64,000 nucleotides of DNA from Nocardia uniformis NBRC 13702 (GTDB taxonomy: Bacteria; Actinomycetota; Actinomycetes; Mycobacteriales; Mycobacteriaceae), in the NCBI RefSeq assembly GCF_001613345.1, contig NZ_BDCE01000013.1, positions 20,996 to 84,995 of the forward strand. The letters are read 5' to 3'. Shown here in pieces: positions 26,065-34,361 of this stretch; positions within the stretch are counted from its first letter, which is position 1, and each line of letters starts with the position of its first letter. The position numbers and the translations under genes are program-made. Under the pieces are notes generated by a model that saw only the letters and a list, made by a program, of their open reading frames with translations, had not been told where the DNA came from and did no database searches.

Positions 26065-26543
26065 CTACAGCATCGCGAAGCGATTCCGTGAGGAGCGGCG
26101 GTCGGGCGACGGGTGGGCCCATGGAGCCTGCGGCTGTGCAGGTCGGAACCAACCTGCCCGAGTTGGTGATTCACGCCGATCCGACCTTCGTGATCAGTTC
26201 GGCGCTGGCCACCCGGGATTTCCAGGACGTGCACCACGACCGCGATAAGGCGGTTCAGCGCGGGTCCAAGGACATTTTCGTCAATATCCTCACCGATACC
26301 GGTCTGGTGCAGCGGTTCGTCACCGACTGGGCGGGTCCGCGCGCCATCGTGAAGTCCATCGCATTGCGGCTGGGTGTGCCGCTGTACGCGGGTGACACCC
26401 TCACCCTGTCCGGCACGGTCACCGCCATCGAGGGCGACGACATCACCATCGAGGTGGTCGGCCGCGACAGTCTCGGCGACCACATCACGGCGAAAGCTGT
26501 TATCGCGCTGGAGGATAAGACTGGAATCGAGGCAAAGCCGTGA
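26061..26543 (+). CDS. chsH1: MaoC-like enoyl-CoA hydratase subunit ChsH1
   Basis: Small hot-dog subunit that carries the hydratase active site; with ChsH2 it hydrates the C3 steroid side-chain enoyl-CoA. The ATRDFQDVHHDRDKA stretch corresponds to the hydratase motif with catalytic Asp and His, and GSKDIFVNILTDTGLVQRF follows. The ATG at 26061 overlaps the chsH2 stop and has GGAAGG 7 bases upstream. This gives 160 residues, about 30 more than the mycobacterial protein; the extra N-terminal 25 residues are Ser/Arg/Gly-rich, and an internal ATG at 26121 is an alternative. Confidence 0.9.
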   Translation: MTTASRSDSVRSGGRATGGPMEPAAVQVGTNLPELVIHADPTFVISSALATRDFQDVHHDRDKAVQRGSKDIFVNILTDTGLVQRFVTDWAGPRAIVKSIALRLGVPLYAGDTLTLSGTVTAIEGDDITIEVVGRDSLGDHITAKAVIALEDKTGIEAKP

Positions 26544-27712
26544 CGGGCCTGAGCGGGCGCGCCGCCATTGTCGGTATCGGCGCGACGGATTTCTCCAAGG
26601 ATTCCGGGCGCAGTGAATTGCGTTTGGCCGCGGAGGCGGTGACGGCGGCGCTGGCCGACGCGGGCCTCACACCCGCCGATGTGGACGGCCTGACGACCTT
26701 CACCATGGATACCAATACCCAGGCCGCCGTGGCCCGGGCCGCGGGGATTCCGAGCCTGAAGTTCTTCAGCAATATCCCGTTCGGCGGTGGGGCGGCGGCT
26801 GCCACCGTGCAGCAGGCGGCCATGGCCGTGGCCACCGGCGTCGCCGATGTGGTGGTCGCCTACCGGGCCTTCAATGAGCGCTCCGGTAACCGATTCGGGC
26901 AGTTCGCAACACATCTGGCCGGGAATGCCACCTCCTCCGGTGTGGACAACGCCTTCTCCTACACCCACGGCCTGGGTACTCCGGCCGCCCAGGTGGCCAT
27001 GGTGGCCCGCCGCTACATGCACGTATACGGCGCTACCAGTGCCGATTTCGGCCGCGTCGCGGTCGCCGACCGCAAGCATGCCGCCGTGAATCCCGCCGCC
27101 CACTTCTACGGCAAACCCATCACCCTGGAGGAGCACCAGGCGTCCCGCTGGATCGCCGAACCGCTCCACCTGCTGGACTGCTGTCAGGAGACCGACGGCG
27201 GCGTGGCCATCGTGGTCACCAGCGCCGAACGCGCCAGGGACCTCCCCAATAAGCCCGCCGTAATCCTCGGCGCGGCACAGGGTTCCGGCGCGGACCAGTA
27301 CGTCATGACCAGCTACTACCGTGACGCCATGACGGGCCTGCCGGAAATGGGCCTGGTCGGCGACCAGCTCTGGGCCCAGAGCGGTCTCCGCCCGCAGGAT
27401 ATGCAGGCGGCCATCCTCTACGACCACTTCACCCCCTTCGTCCTCATGCAGCTCGAGGAACTCGGCTTCTGCGGTCGCGGCGAAGCCAAGGACTTCATTG
27501 CCGACGGTGCCATCGAACTCGGCGGCCGCCTCCCGCTGAACACCCACGGCGGCCAGCTGGGCGAGGCCTACATCCACGGCATGAACGGCATAGCCGAGGG
27601 CGTCCGCCAAATCCGCGGCACCTCCGTGAACCAGGTAGACAGCCTGGAGAACATCGTGGTCACTGCCGGAACCGGCGTCCCCACCTCGGGTTTGGTACTG
27701 AGCGCCAACTGA
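26540..27712 (+). CDS. ltp2: thiolase-fold steroid side-chain aldolase Ltp2
   Basis: Catalyses the retro-aldol cleavage that releases propionyl-CoA and leaves a 17-keto steroid (androstenedione type), ending side-chain degradation. The 390-residue protein has the lipid-transfer/thiolase-like fold: N-terminal AAIVGIGATDFSKDSGR, SNIPFGGGAAAATVQQAAMAV, DGGVAIVVTSAERARD, a C-terminal NTHGGQLGEAYIHGMNG and VVTAGTGVPTSGLVL. GTG start at 26540 overlaps the chsH1 stop. It is the last gene of the operon; a hairpin terminator follows 20 bases later. Confidence 0.93.
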   Translation: MTGLSGRAAIVGIGATDFSKDSGRSELRLAAEAVTAALADAGLTPADVDGLTTFTMDTNTQAAVARAAGIPSLKFFSNIPFGGGAAAATVQQAAMAVATGVADVVVAYRAFNERSGNRFGQFATHLAGNATSSGVDNAFSYTHGLGTPAAQVAMVARRYMHVYGATSADFGRVAVADRKHAAVNPAAHFYGKPITLEEHQASRWIAEPLHLLDCCQETDGGVAIVVTSAERARDLPNKPAVILGAAQGSGADQYVMTSYYRDAMTGLPEMGLVGDQLWAQSGLRPQDMQAAILYDHFTPFVLMQLEELGFCGRGEAKDFIADGAIELGGRLPLNTHGGQLGEAYIHGMNGIAEGVRQIRGTSVNQVDSLENIVVTAGTGVPTSGLVLSAN

Positions 27713-27731
27713 TCCACCCACCCGGACAACG

Positions 27732-27764
27732 AACCCCCGAGAGCCCACGCGGCTGTCGGGGGTT
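27732..27764 (+). terminator. terminator of the fadE34-ltp2 operon
   Basis: AACCCCCGAGAGCC pairs with GGCTGTCGGGGGTT (one mismatch) around a CACGC loop, 20 bases after ltp2. It is followed by CGTCGTCT rather than a U-run. Confidence 0.8.
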
Positions 27765-27878
27765 CGTCGTCTCCCTGGCTCTGCGGTCGGGCTCACTCGA
27801 GGCGATGTCACACCTTCGGCTCGTCTGTCGTCACCTAGGCAGAACCACATACGAACCTCATGAAGGGAACGGATTCCC

Positions 27879-28226
27879 ATGGAAACCGCCTACTACATTG
27901 TCGGAGTCATCGCGGCCCTCTGGATCGGCTTCTCGTCCTTCTCATTGCTCAGCCGTAAGTCGTTCGTCGTGGAGCCACTGATCGAGTACGGCGTCCCGCA
28001 GGCATGGTGGAACTTGCTCGGCATCGCCAAGGGCGCGGGCGCACTGGGCCTGATCGTCGGCTTCGTCATCCCGGCCATCGGCATCGCCGCCGCCATCGGC
28101 CTCATCCTGTACTTCGCGGGCGCGGTCGGCGCGACGCTGCGCGTCGGCTCGTACAAGACGACCCCGTTCCCACTGCTCTACATGGCTCCGGCCATTGCCA
28201 CCCTGGTGCTTCAGCTCGCCGCGTGA
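27879..28226 (+). CDS. DoxX-like small membrane protein
   Basis: A 115-residue protein with four predicted transmembrane helices, at about residues 5-24, 44-65, 67-87 and 97-114. SSFSLLSRKSFVVEPLIEYGVPQ lies between the first two. Length and topology suit the DoxX-like family, whose members are often linked to redox stress, but nothing here defines a substrate. GAAGGGAACGG precedes the ATG. Its 3' end overlaps the convergent TetR gene by 16 bases, so the two are probably functionally linked only by position. Confidence 0.72.
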   Translation: METAYYIVGVIAALWIGFSSFSLLSRKSFVVEPLIEYGVPQAWWNLLGIAKGAGALGLIVGFVIPAIGIAAAIGLILYFAGAVGATLRVGSYKTTPFPLLYMAPAIATLVLQLAA

Positions 28227-28813
28227 TTCGCGGCGGCCTCGAGGTGAGTCGTCAGGACCGCTGCGAGCTGGGTGACGCTCTCGGGGGTGCCGGGGGCGAG
28301 GTGGGTGCGGGCTCCGGCGAAGCGGTCGAAGACCAAGCCCTCGAGGATGGCGAGGAAGTCGGCGGCGGCGATGTCGGGATCATGGCTGCCGAGGGCTTGG
28401 AAGAGTAGTTGGGCCTGCTCGTGGGAGAAGAGGGATTTCGTCAGCCGCGCATGGAGTTCCGGGTCACCGAGTAGGTCGATGATCAGGGCGTGGCGGGTGA
28501 TCAGGTGAGTGCGGCGGTGGGTCAGTAGCTGGTCGAGCCAGTGGGCTACGCCGTGGGCGATTGCCTCGGGGCTCGAGGATTCGGGCTCTTCGTGCCGGGC
28601 CGCGGCGAAGTCGTCGCGGGAGCGGTGCTGAATCCGGTCCACAATGGCTTCGACCAGCGCCCGTTTGGTGCGGAAGTAGTAGGACGTCGAGCCCGCCGGG
28701 AGTTCCAGCGCGGTATCCAGGGCGCGGTGGGTGAGGGCTCGAATGCCCTGGGTGGCAATCAGATCGATGGCACTGTCCACGATGCGGGTGCGGCGGTCGG
28801 TCGGTGTGGACAT
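28211..28813 (-). CDS. TetR-family transcriptional regulator
   Basis: A 200-residue repressor. The N-terminal helix-turn-helix (about residues 5-50) reads RRTRIVDSAIDLIATQGIRA, then ELPAGSTSYYFRTKRALVEA. The C-terminal ligand domain is not assignable by eye. The ATG at 28813 has GGAAAGGTGACC upstream. The gene is divergent from the ZapE-like gene, and two tandem palindromes lie between their starts, which are its likely operators. Probable targets are itself and the ZapE-like gene. Confidence 0.85.
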   Translation of the reverse strand: MSTPTDRRTRIVDSAIDLIATQGIRALTHRALDTALELPAGSTSYYFRTKRALVEAIVDRIQHRSRDDFAAARHEEPESSSPEAIAHGVAHWLDQLLTHRRTHLITRHALIIDLLGDPELHARLTKSLFSHEQAQLLFQALGSHDPDIAAADFLAILEGLVFDRFAGARTHLAPGTPESVTQLAAVLTTHLEAAANHAAS

Positions 28814-28844
28814 GGTCACCTTTCCGGCGGTCTCGCGCAATTCC

Positions 28845-28860
28845 CTCTACAACTATAGAG
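28845..28860. promoter_or_regulatory. candidate TetR operator 1
   Basis: CTCTACAACTATAGAG: arms CTCTA and TAGAG around a 6-base centre. It lies 31 bases upstream of the TetR start. Confidence 0.6.
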
Positions 28861-28864
28861 GAGG

Positions 28865-28880
28865 CTCTACGGATGTAGAG
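28865..28880. promoter_or_regulatory. candidate TetR operator 2
   Basis: CTCTACGGATGTAGAG: perfect arms CTCTAC and GTAGAG with a 4-base centre. It starts exactly 20 bases after operator 1, about two helical turns, so both would face the same side of the DNA. It lies 14 bases upstream of the ZapE-like start. Confidence 0.65.
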
Positions 28881-28894
28881 CAGAGGGGAGTGTG

Positions 28895-29857
28895 ATGACC
28901 ACCGGTGTGACGACCCTGGACTCCGATCAACTGGCTGCGACGGTTCGACTGCACGCCGTGGCGGAACAACTGGGGAAGGGGTGGCTCGGACGGCGCTGGC
29001 GGCGGCCGCGTGGGGTGTATCTGCACGGGGGACCGGGGCGGGGTAAGACCATGCTGATGGATCGGTTCTTCGCGGAGCTGTCCTCGAATCGGAAGCGGCG
29101 CTTTCATTTCCACAGCTTCTTTGCACAATTGCACAGGGGTGTGCATGAATTCGGGTCGATCGATGGTGCGGTGGACGCACTGCTCGGGGACTCGGCGGTG
29201 GTGTGCTTCGACGAGTTCCATGTGCACGATGCCGGGGACGCCACTCTCATCGCTCGACTGCTCGATGCCCTCTTCGCGCGGCAGATCGTGCTGGTGGTGA
29301 CCTCGAACTATCCGCCGGAACGGCTGCTGCCGAATCCGCTGTTCCATCCCGTCTTCGTGCCGACCATCGAGCGTATTCGCGCGCTGCTCGATGTGGTGAG
29401 CATGAACGGATCGCAGGATTATCGGTTGCTCGGCGGCAGCCGTGGCGGATTCGCGGCTGGGCGGTACATCGTCGGTGACTGTGCGCTCACGGGATCTGTC
29501 GAGACTCTGATCGCGCATCGGCGGTTGCGCGCTCGGGCAGCCGGATCCGGCTCGCTGACTGTCGATTTCGCTGAACTGTGCGGAATTCCGGTGTCGGCGG
29601 GGGACTTTCTGGAACTGACCGGAGACTTCAGCCGTTGGACCCTGTGCGAGGTCCCCGCTCTGCGGACCGTCGAACCCGATTGGGCCATGCGCTTCATCAA
29701 TCTGATCGATGTGCTCTACGACGCCGATCTCGAGCTATCGCTCTATGCCCGAGTGCCTTTCGCCGAGCTCGGTGCCGACGTGCGGGGCCTCCCGGATCTC
29801 TTCCGCACCCTCAGCCGACTTAGCACCCTCGAGTTTCCGGCCCGCGACCAGCACTGA
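28895..29857 (+). CDS. zapE: AFG1/ZapE-family ATPase
   Basis: A P-loop ATPase of the ZapE/AFG1 family, associated in E. coli with the division ring and elsewhere with membrane protein quality control. Motifs are Walker A LHGGPGRGKTMLMDRFF near residue 45, Walker B VVCFDEFHVHDAGDA, sensor region VTSNYPPERLLPN, and a C-terminal DFAELCGIPVSAGDFLELT. GAGGGGAG precedes the ATG at 28895, though the spacing is short; GTG one codon earlier is a weaker alternative. It starts beside twin palindromes that probably bind the divergent TetR protein. Confidence 0.82.
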   Translation: MTTGVTTLDSDQLAATVRLHAVAEQLGKGWLGRRWRRPRGVYLHGGPGRGKTMLMDRFFAELSSNRKRRFHFHSFFAQLHRGVHEFGSIDGAVDALLGDSAVVCFDEFHVHDAGDATLIARLLDALFARQIVLVVTSNYPPERLLPNPLFHPVFVPTIERIRALLDVVSMNGSQDYRLLGGSRGGFAAGRYIVGDCALTGSVETLIAHRRLRARAAGSGSLTVDFAELCGIPVSAGDFLELTGDFSRWTLCEVPALRTVEPDWAMRFINLIDVLYDADLELSLYARVPFAELGADVRGLPDLFRTLSRLSTLEFPARDQH

Positions 29858-30009
29858 TCGTGTCCGCGAAGGGGTGCTGACGCCTCGGTGAACACGCCGA
29901 CCGGACCGACGTTCGGGGTTCATGTGCCGTCAATGCCTACGGGGGCCGCCGTTGCGGGCCGTTTCCTACCGTGCAAGGCAGGAGGCAGCACCGAACCGGA
30001 GGGGAACCG

Positions 30010-31233
30010 ATGCGAATCCTGAAGCAGGCCCAGGGGGTCGCGCCGGAAGCCCCGATTGTGTTGGCCGACCGGCGCGGTGATCGGCTGCGGGTACTGGTGG
30101 TGGCGGAATCCTTCCTGCCACAGGTGAATGGCGTCACCAACTCGGTGCGGCGGGTACTCGACCACCTCGCCGCCGAAGGCCATCAGGCCGAACTGCTCGC
30201 ACCCACCGGACCGAAAACCTATGCTGGATTCCCGGTGCATGTGGCTCGCGGGGCGCGCCTGCCGTTCTATCGGGACTTTCGGATCGGGCTCGAGACGCGG
30301 CGGCGACTGCGCAAGATCATGGATTCGTTCCAGCCCGATATCGTGCATATCGCTTCCCCGGCCACCCTCGGCTATCAGGCCGCCGTGGTCGCCGCCGAAC
30401 GCGATATCCCCACGGTCGCCATCTATCAGACGGATCTGGTGGGCTTCGCGCAGCGCTACGACCTACCCGGCGGAGTGCGTGCCATGAACGCCCTGACCCG
30501 ACGGATCCACCTGCGCGTGGACCGCACCCTCGCCCCCTCCACCGCGAGCCTGCGGCAACTGGAACTCATGGGCGTCCCCGGGCTGGCGCGCTGGCCGCGC
30601 GGCGTGGATCTGGAGCAATTCGACCCCGCCCACCGCTCGGCGGAACTGCGAGCACGCCTCGCGCCCAATGGCGAAACGCTGGTCGGCTATATCGGTCGTC
30701 TCGCCCCGGAGAAGGAATTGGAACTGCTCGCACACCTGCGCCGGCTCCCGGGTATCCGGCTGGTCATGGTCGGCGGCGGCCCCGAGGAAGCACGGCTGCG
30801 CAAACTGCTGCCCGACGCCGCCTTTCTCGGCGTGCTGCACGGCGAAGAGCTGGCGGCCGCCTATACCTCCCTCGACGTATTCGTCCATACCGGGCGACAC
30901 GAAACCTATTGCCAGGCAGCCCAGGAGGCCCTGGCCTCCGGCGTCCCCGTGGTCGCCCCGGCGGCGGGCGGGCCGATAGACGTGGTGGAACCCGGCACCG
31001 GATACCTCTACCCGCCGGGTGATGCCGCCGCCCTGGTCGATTACGTCGAACGCCTGGTGGACGACCCACTACTGCGGAGTCGCATCGCCACCGCCGCCCA
31101 GCGCAGCGTGCAGCACCGTTCCTGGTCGGCGGTCAACGACCTGCTGATCCGCTACTACCGCGAGGTCATCGCGGAGCGCACTTCGAAGATCCAGCGTCGA
31201 GGCGACGCGCAGCTCACCAAGGAGGCCTGCTGA
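30010..31233 (+). CDS. GT4 glycosyltransferase, MgtA/PimB-like alpha-mannosyltransferase
   Basis: A GT-B fold glycosyltransferase that probably uses GDP-mannose to build a cell-envelope glycolipid. N-terminal acceptor domain: VLVVAESFLPQVNGVTNSV, the hallmark of this subgroup. The donor domain has GYIGRLAPEKELELL, VMVGGGPEEARLRKLL, and the E-x7-E motif in RHETYCQAAQEALASGVPVV. The close match of the N-terminus to mycobacterial MgtA suggests that role, but PimB-like enzymes are similar. The ATG at 30010 has GGAGGGGAACC upstream. The stop overlaps the start of the UDP-glucose dehydrogenase gene (TGATG). Confidence 0.82.
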   Translation: MRILKQAQGVAPEAPIVLADRRGDRLRVLVVAESFLPQVNGVTNSVRRVLDHLAAEGHQAELLAPTGPKTYAGFPVHVARGARLPFYRDFRIGLETRRRLRKIMDSFQPDIVHIASPATLGYQAAVVAAERDIPTVAIYQTDLVGFAQRYDLPGGVRAMNALTRRIHLRVDRTLAPSTASLRQLELMGVPGLARWPRGVDLEQFDPAHRSAELRARLAPNGETLVGYIGRLAPEKELELLAHLRRLPGIRLVMVGGGPEEARLRKLLPDAAFLGVLHGEELAAAYTSLDVFVHTGRHETYCQAAQEALASGVPVVAPAAGGPIDVVEPGTGYLYPPGDAAALVDYVERLVDDPLLRSRIATAAQRSVQHRSWSAVNDLLIRYYREVIAERTSKIQRRGDAQLTKEAC

Positions 31234-32651
31234 TGTTGCAGATATCCGTCATCGGCACCGGTTATCTCGGCGCGACCCATGCGGCGGGCATGGCCGAACT
31301 CGGATTCGACGTGCTCGGCGTGGACAACAATCCGGCCAAGGCGGCCGCACTGGCGGCGGGGCGGGTGCCCTTTCACGAGCCGGGACTACCCGACCTGTTG
31401 CGGGAGCAGGTCGAGCAGGGACGGCTCCGCTTCGGCACCTCGCTGATCGAGGCCGCTCGCTTCGCCGACATCCATTTCCTCTGTGTCGGAACACCGGAGG
31501 GGCCGACCGGCGCCGCCGATATCTCCCAGCTGTACTCGGCCATCGACGGGCTGGTGCCGCATCTGACCCGGAACTGCCTGATAGTCGGCAAATCGACGGT
31601 GCCGGTCGGTACGGCCGAGGCCCTGGTCGAGCGCATCAACGGCCTTGCACCCGAGGGTATTTCCGTGGACCTGGCCTGGAATCCCGAGTTTCTGCGCGAA
31701 GGTCACGCCGTCTACGACACCCTGCACCCGAACCGCCTCGTCTTCGGTGTCACCACACCCGACGCGGAATGGGCGCTGCGCCAGGTCTATTCGGAAGCCA
31801 TCACCGCCGGATCGCCGGTGGTGGTCACCAACCTCCCCACCGCCGAGCTGGTGAAGGTCTCGGCGAATGCCTTTCTGGCCACCAAGATCTCATTCATCAA
31901 TGCCATGGCCGAACTGTGCGAGATCACCGGTGCGGATGTGACCCTGCTGGCCGACGCCCTCGGGCACGACGATCGCATCGGCCGGAAATTCCTCGGTGCG
32001 GGTTTGGGGTACGGCGGCGGCTGCCTGCCCAAGGATGTGCGGGCGCTCATTGCCCGGGCCGGTGAACTCGGCGTCGCGGAGTCGGTCAGCTTTCTCGACA
32101 GCGTCGACGCGATCAATCGCCGTCGCCGTGAGCGGGTCGTTCGGGAAACCCTGGGGCTGTTGCGCGAGACCGGGTCCCCAGGCCGGGTCGCCATTCTCGG
32201 CGCGGCCTTCAAACCGCTCTCCGATGATGTGCGCGATTCCCCGGCGCTCGAGGTGGCCGTGCGACTGCACGCTATGGGCGTCGATGTCACCGTTTTCGAT
32301 CCGGAAGCGAACCGGTCGGCGAGTCTCATCGCACCGGATCTGCGGTACGCGCCCACCGCCACCGCCGCCGTGCTGGGCGCCGATATCGTCTTGCATCTGA
32401 CCGAATGGCGCGAATTCCGCGACCTCGACCCGGTGCTGTTGCGCTCGGTGGCCCGCGGCCGGGTGTTCATCGACGCCCGCAATGTCCTCGATCCGGAGCC
32501 CTGGCTGGCGGCCGGATGGGACTTCCGGGCGCTGGGCCGTCTGGTCGCACGGGAGGTCGATTCCAGCCGGGTCGACCACTACTCGAATCGGCCCGAATCC
32601 GCTCCATCGACCATGCCGGTAGCCAAGGCAACTATTCGGACTTCGCGATAA
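31233..32651 (+). CDS. ugd: UDP-glucose 6-dehydrogenase
   Basis: Oxidises UDP-glucose to UDP-glucuronate with NAD. Features: Rossmann motif VIGTGYLGATHA at the N-terminus, FLCVGTPEGPTGAADIS, KSTVPVGTAEAL, NPEFLREGHAV. The catalytic Cys is in GYGGGCLPKDVRA near residue 260, and a C-terminal UDP-binding domain has LGAAFKPLSDDVRDSPAL. At 472 residues it is slightly long, with a basic/Ser-rich tail. Co-translation with the glycosyltransferase suggests a shared envelope polysaccharide or glycolipid role. Confidence 0.9.
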   Translation: MLQISVIGTGYLGATHAAGMAELGFDVLGVDNNPAKAAALAAGRVPFHEPGLPDLLREQVEQGRLRFGTSLIEAARFADIHFLCVGTPEGPTGAADISQLYSAIDGLVPHLTRNCLIVGKSTVPVGTAEALVERINGLAPEGISVDLAWNPEFLREGHAVYDTLHPNRLVFGVTTPDAEWALRQVYSEAITAGSPVVVTNLPTAELVKVSANAFLATKISFINAMAELCEITGADVTLLADALGHDDRIGRKFLGAGLGYGGGCLPKDVRALIARAGELGVAESVSFLDSVDAINRRRRERVVRETLGLLRETGSPGRVAILGAAFKPLSDDVRDSPALEVAVRLHAMGVDVTVFDPEANRSASLIAPDLRYAPTATAAVLGADIVLHLTEWREFRDLDPVLLRSVARGRVFIDARNVLDPEPWLAAGWDFRALGRLVAREVDSSRVDHYSNRPESAPSTMPVAKATIRTSR

Positions 32652-32853
32652 GCGCCCTCGGCGGCCAGCTACGAATTCCAAAGGCATTGTGCGAGTTCAC
32701 AAGCGAATCCGTGGCGAGCTGTGGATGTTGCGAAACTCGGTGACCTATGCGGGATTCGCATGTAACCCGTGTTAGCGAATTCCGGCCCGACGAACCGCTT
32801 GGCATGTAACTATGACCCTGTTTGTGCAGGACTCTGGTTGGCTGGGGGTGCGT

Positions 32854-33795
32854 GTGACTGGGGTGAGAACGGTGGCATCCCGAGCGGTCGGACTGATCGC
32901 GCTCGTCATGCTCGCCGTCATCGCCTTGCGCGGCCACATTCCCGGCACCGGCGGACCGTCGGCGCCGCAGCCGCCCTCGGTGGTGACCGTCGCCCTGATG
33001 CCGGTGCTCTTGCTGGTGTCGGTGGTGATTCTGTGGGCTGGCGTGCTCAATAGTCGGCACCGATTGCCGCTGTCCATGCCGGAGAACGATCGCGATTCCA
33101 ATAGATACGGGCTGCGGCTGAGCCGGATCGGCCTGCTGCTGGTTATCGGCGTGGCGGCCATCGCCATGCTGCTCACCGTGGCGCTATCGGTATACCTGGC
33201 CGGCCCCGCCCGGCAAAAGGCCGCCGATACCGGGACAGCGGCACCGACCCCGGCTCTGGACGCGACACCAACGGAATTCGGGTCTCAACCGCCGGATTCG
33301 GTATCGGCGCCCCCGCTGCAGGGCGCCGCGCTACTGCTGGTGATGATCGCGGCATTCGTACTGGTCGCCGTGGCCATGATCGGACTGGTCGTGGTCGCGG
33401 TGAACTCACGCCGACGGCCGATGGCGCACAACACCCCGCCCACTCCCGTCGCCGGCCCGGAGCCGGTGTCACTGGCCAAGGTGGCCGAAATGGGTCTGGC
33501 GGCCATGATCGCGCCCGGCCAGGATCCGCGCACCGCCATTATCGCCTGCTACGTGGCCATGGAAAGTGGGCTGGCGCAGGCCCGCGAAGTCGCGCCGCTG
33601 ATCTCGGACACCCCGTCCGAGGTTTTGGCTCGCGCCTTCGAACGCGGTGTGCTGCACGATGCCTCGGCACGCGAGCTGGTCGCGCTGTTCGAGGAGGCCC
33701 GCTTCAGCCCGCATTCCATGCTGGCGTGGCAGCGGATGCGGGCCGAGCAACTGCTGCGTATCGTATTGCAGGACCTTCAGGGGCAGCCGGTATGA
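32854..33795 (+). CDS. DUF4129-type membrane protein
   Basis: About 313 residues with TM segments near residues 8-26, 45-62, 95-118 and 165-190, then a cytoplasmic DUF4129-like domain (LAAMIAPGQDPRTAIIACYVAMESGLA, TPSEVLARAFERG, ASARELVALFEEARFS). DUF4129 proteins are regularly encoded with MoxR and DUF58 proteins, as here. I chose GTG at 32854 because CTGGGGG lies 6 bases upstream; an ATG at 32812 has no ribosome-binding site. Function unknown; first gene of the MoxR cluster. Confidence 0.75.
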   Translation: MTGVRTVASRAVGLIALVMLAVIALRGHIPGTGGPSAPQPPSVVTVALMPVLLLVSVVILWAGVLNSRHRLPLSMPENDRDSNRYGLRLSRIGLLLVIGVAAIAMLLTVALSVYLAGPARQKAADTGTAAPTPALDATPTEFGSQPPDSVSAPPLQGAALLLVMIAAFVLVAVAMIGLVVVAVNSRRRPMAHNTPPTPVAGPEPVSLAKVAEMGLAAMIAPGQDPRTAIIACYVAMESGLAQAREVAPLISDTPSEVLARAFERGVLHDASARELVALFEEARFSPHSMLAWQRMRAEQLLRIVLQDLQGQPV

Positions 33796-33835
33796 GAGTT
33801 ATTGCCGCCGCACACCGTCACACGGGGGTCGCGCG

Positions 33836-34339
33836 ATGAACCGTACGACCATTGTCATCGGGGCCCTGGTGCTGGTCCTCGTATTCGAAGCACTCGCATA
33901 CGGGAACCAGCGCGAAATCCTGCTCATGCTCGCCGCGATACCCGTGGCCGGGGCGCTGGCGCTGCTCATCTGGTCACTGGTGCAGCGGGCTCGCCGCAAC
34001 GGACCGGCCGAACTCGCCGACAACGAGGTCGACAATGGCCCGGCCGAAATGCTCACTCGCTGGCAGGCGCGGGCGCAAATGCTGGCCGACCGTGCCGAGG
34101 GCACCCGCGCCGACTGGGACCGCCACCTGCGACCACTACTGGCCAAGGAGTTCGAACTATCCAGCGGCCACCGGCACGCCAAGAACCGCCGCGCCGCCGA
34201 ACAGGCCGGAGTGCTGCAGTTCGGACCGGAACTGTGGCGGTGGGTGGATCCGGCGAATTCGGCGCTGCGCGATCAGACCACGCGCGCGCCGGGCCGCGCG
34301 GCGCTCGACGAAATCCTGCGCCGCCTTCAGAACATGTGA
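33836..34339 (+). CDS. membrane-anchored protein of the MoxR cluster
   Basis: A 167-residue protein with two N-terminal hydrophobic segments (about residues 5-20 and 27-50, ILLMLAAIPVAGALALLIW). A hydrophilic helical domain follows, containing WQARAQMLADRAEGTRADWDRHLRPLLAKEF and a C-terminal LQFGPELWRWVDPANS. I know similar proteins beside actinobacterial moxR genes but no function. ACGGGGG precedes the ATG; moxR follows 22 bases after the stop. Confidence 0.65.
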   Translation: MNRTTIVIGALVLVLVFEALAYGNQREILLMLAAIPVAGALALLIWSLVQRARRNGPAELADNEVDNGPAEMLTRWQARAQMLADRAEGTRADWDRHLRPLLAKEFELSSGHRHAKNRRAAEQAGVLQFGPELWRWVDPANSALRDQTTRAPGRAALDEILRRLQNM

Positions 34340-34361
34340 AAACGAGAGTGCGAGACACGAT

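Noticed and set aside
26255..27880. Long minus-strand frame across chsH1 and ltp2
   Set aside because: Shadow of conserved genes; no homology or start signal.
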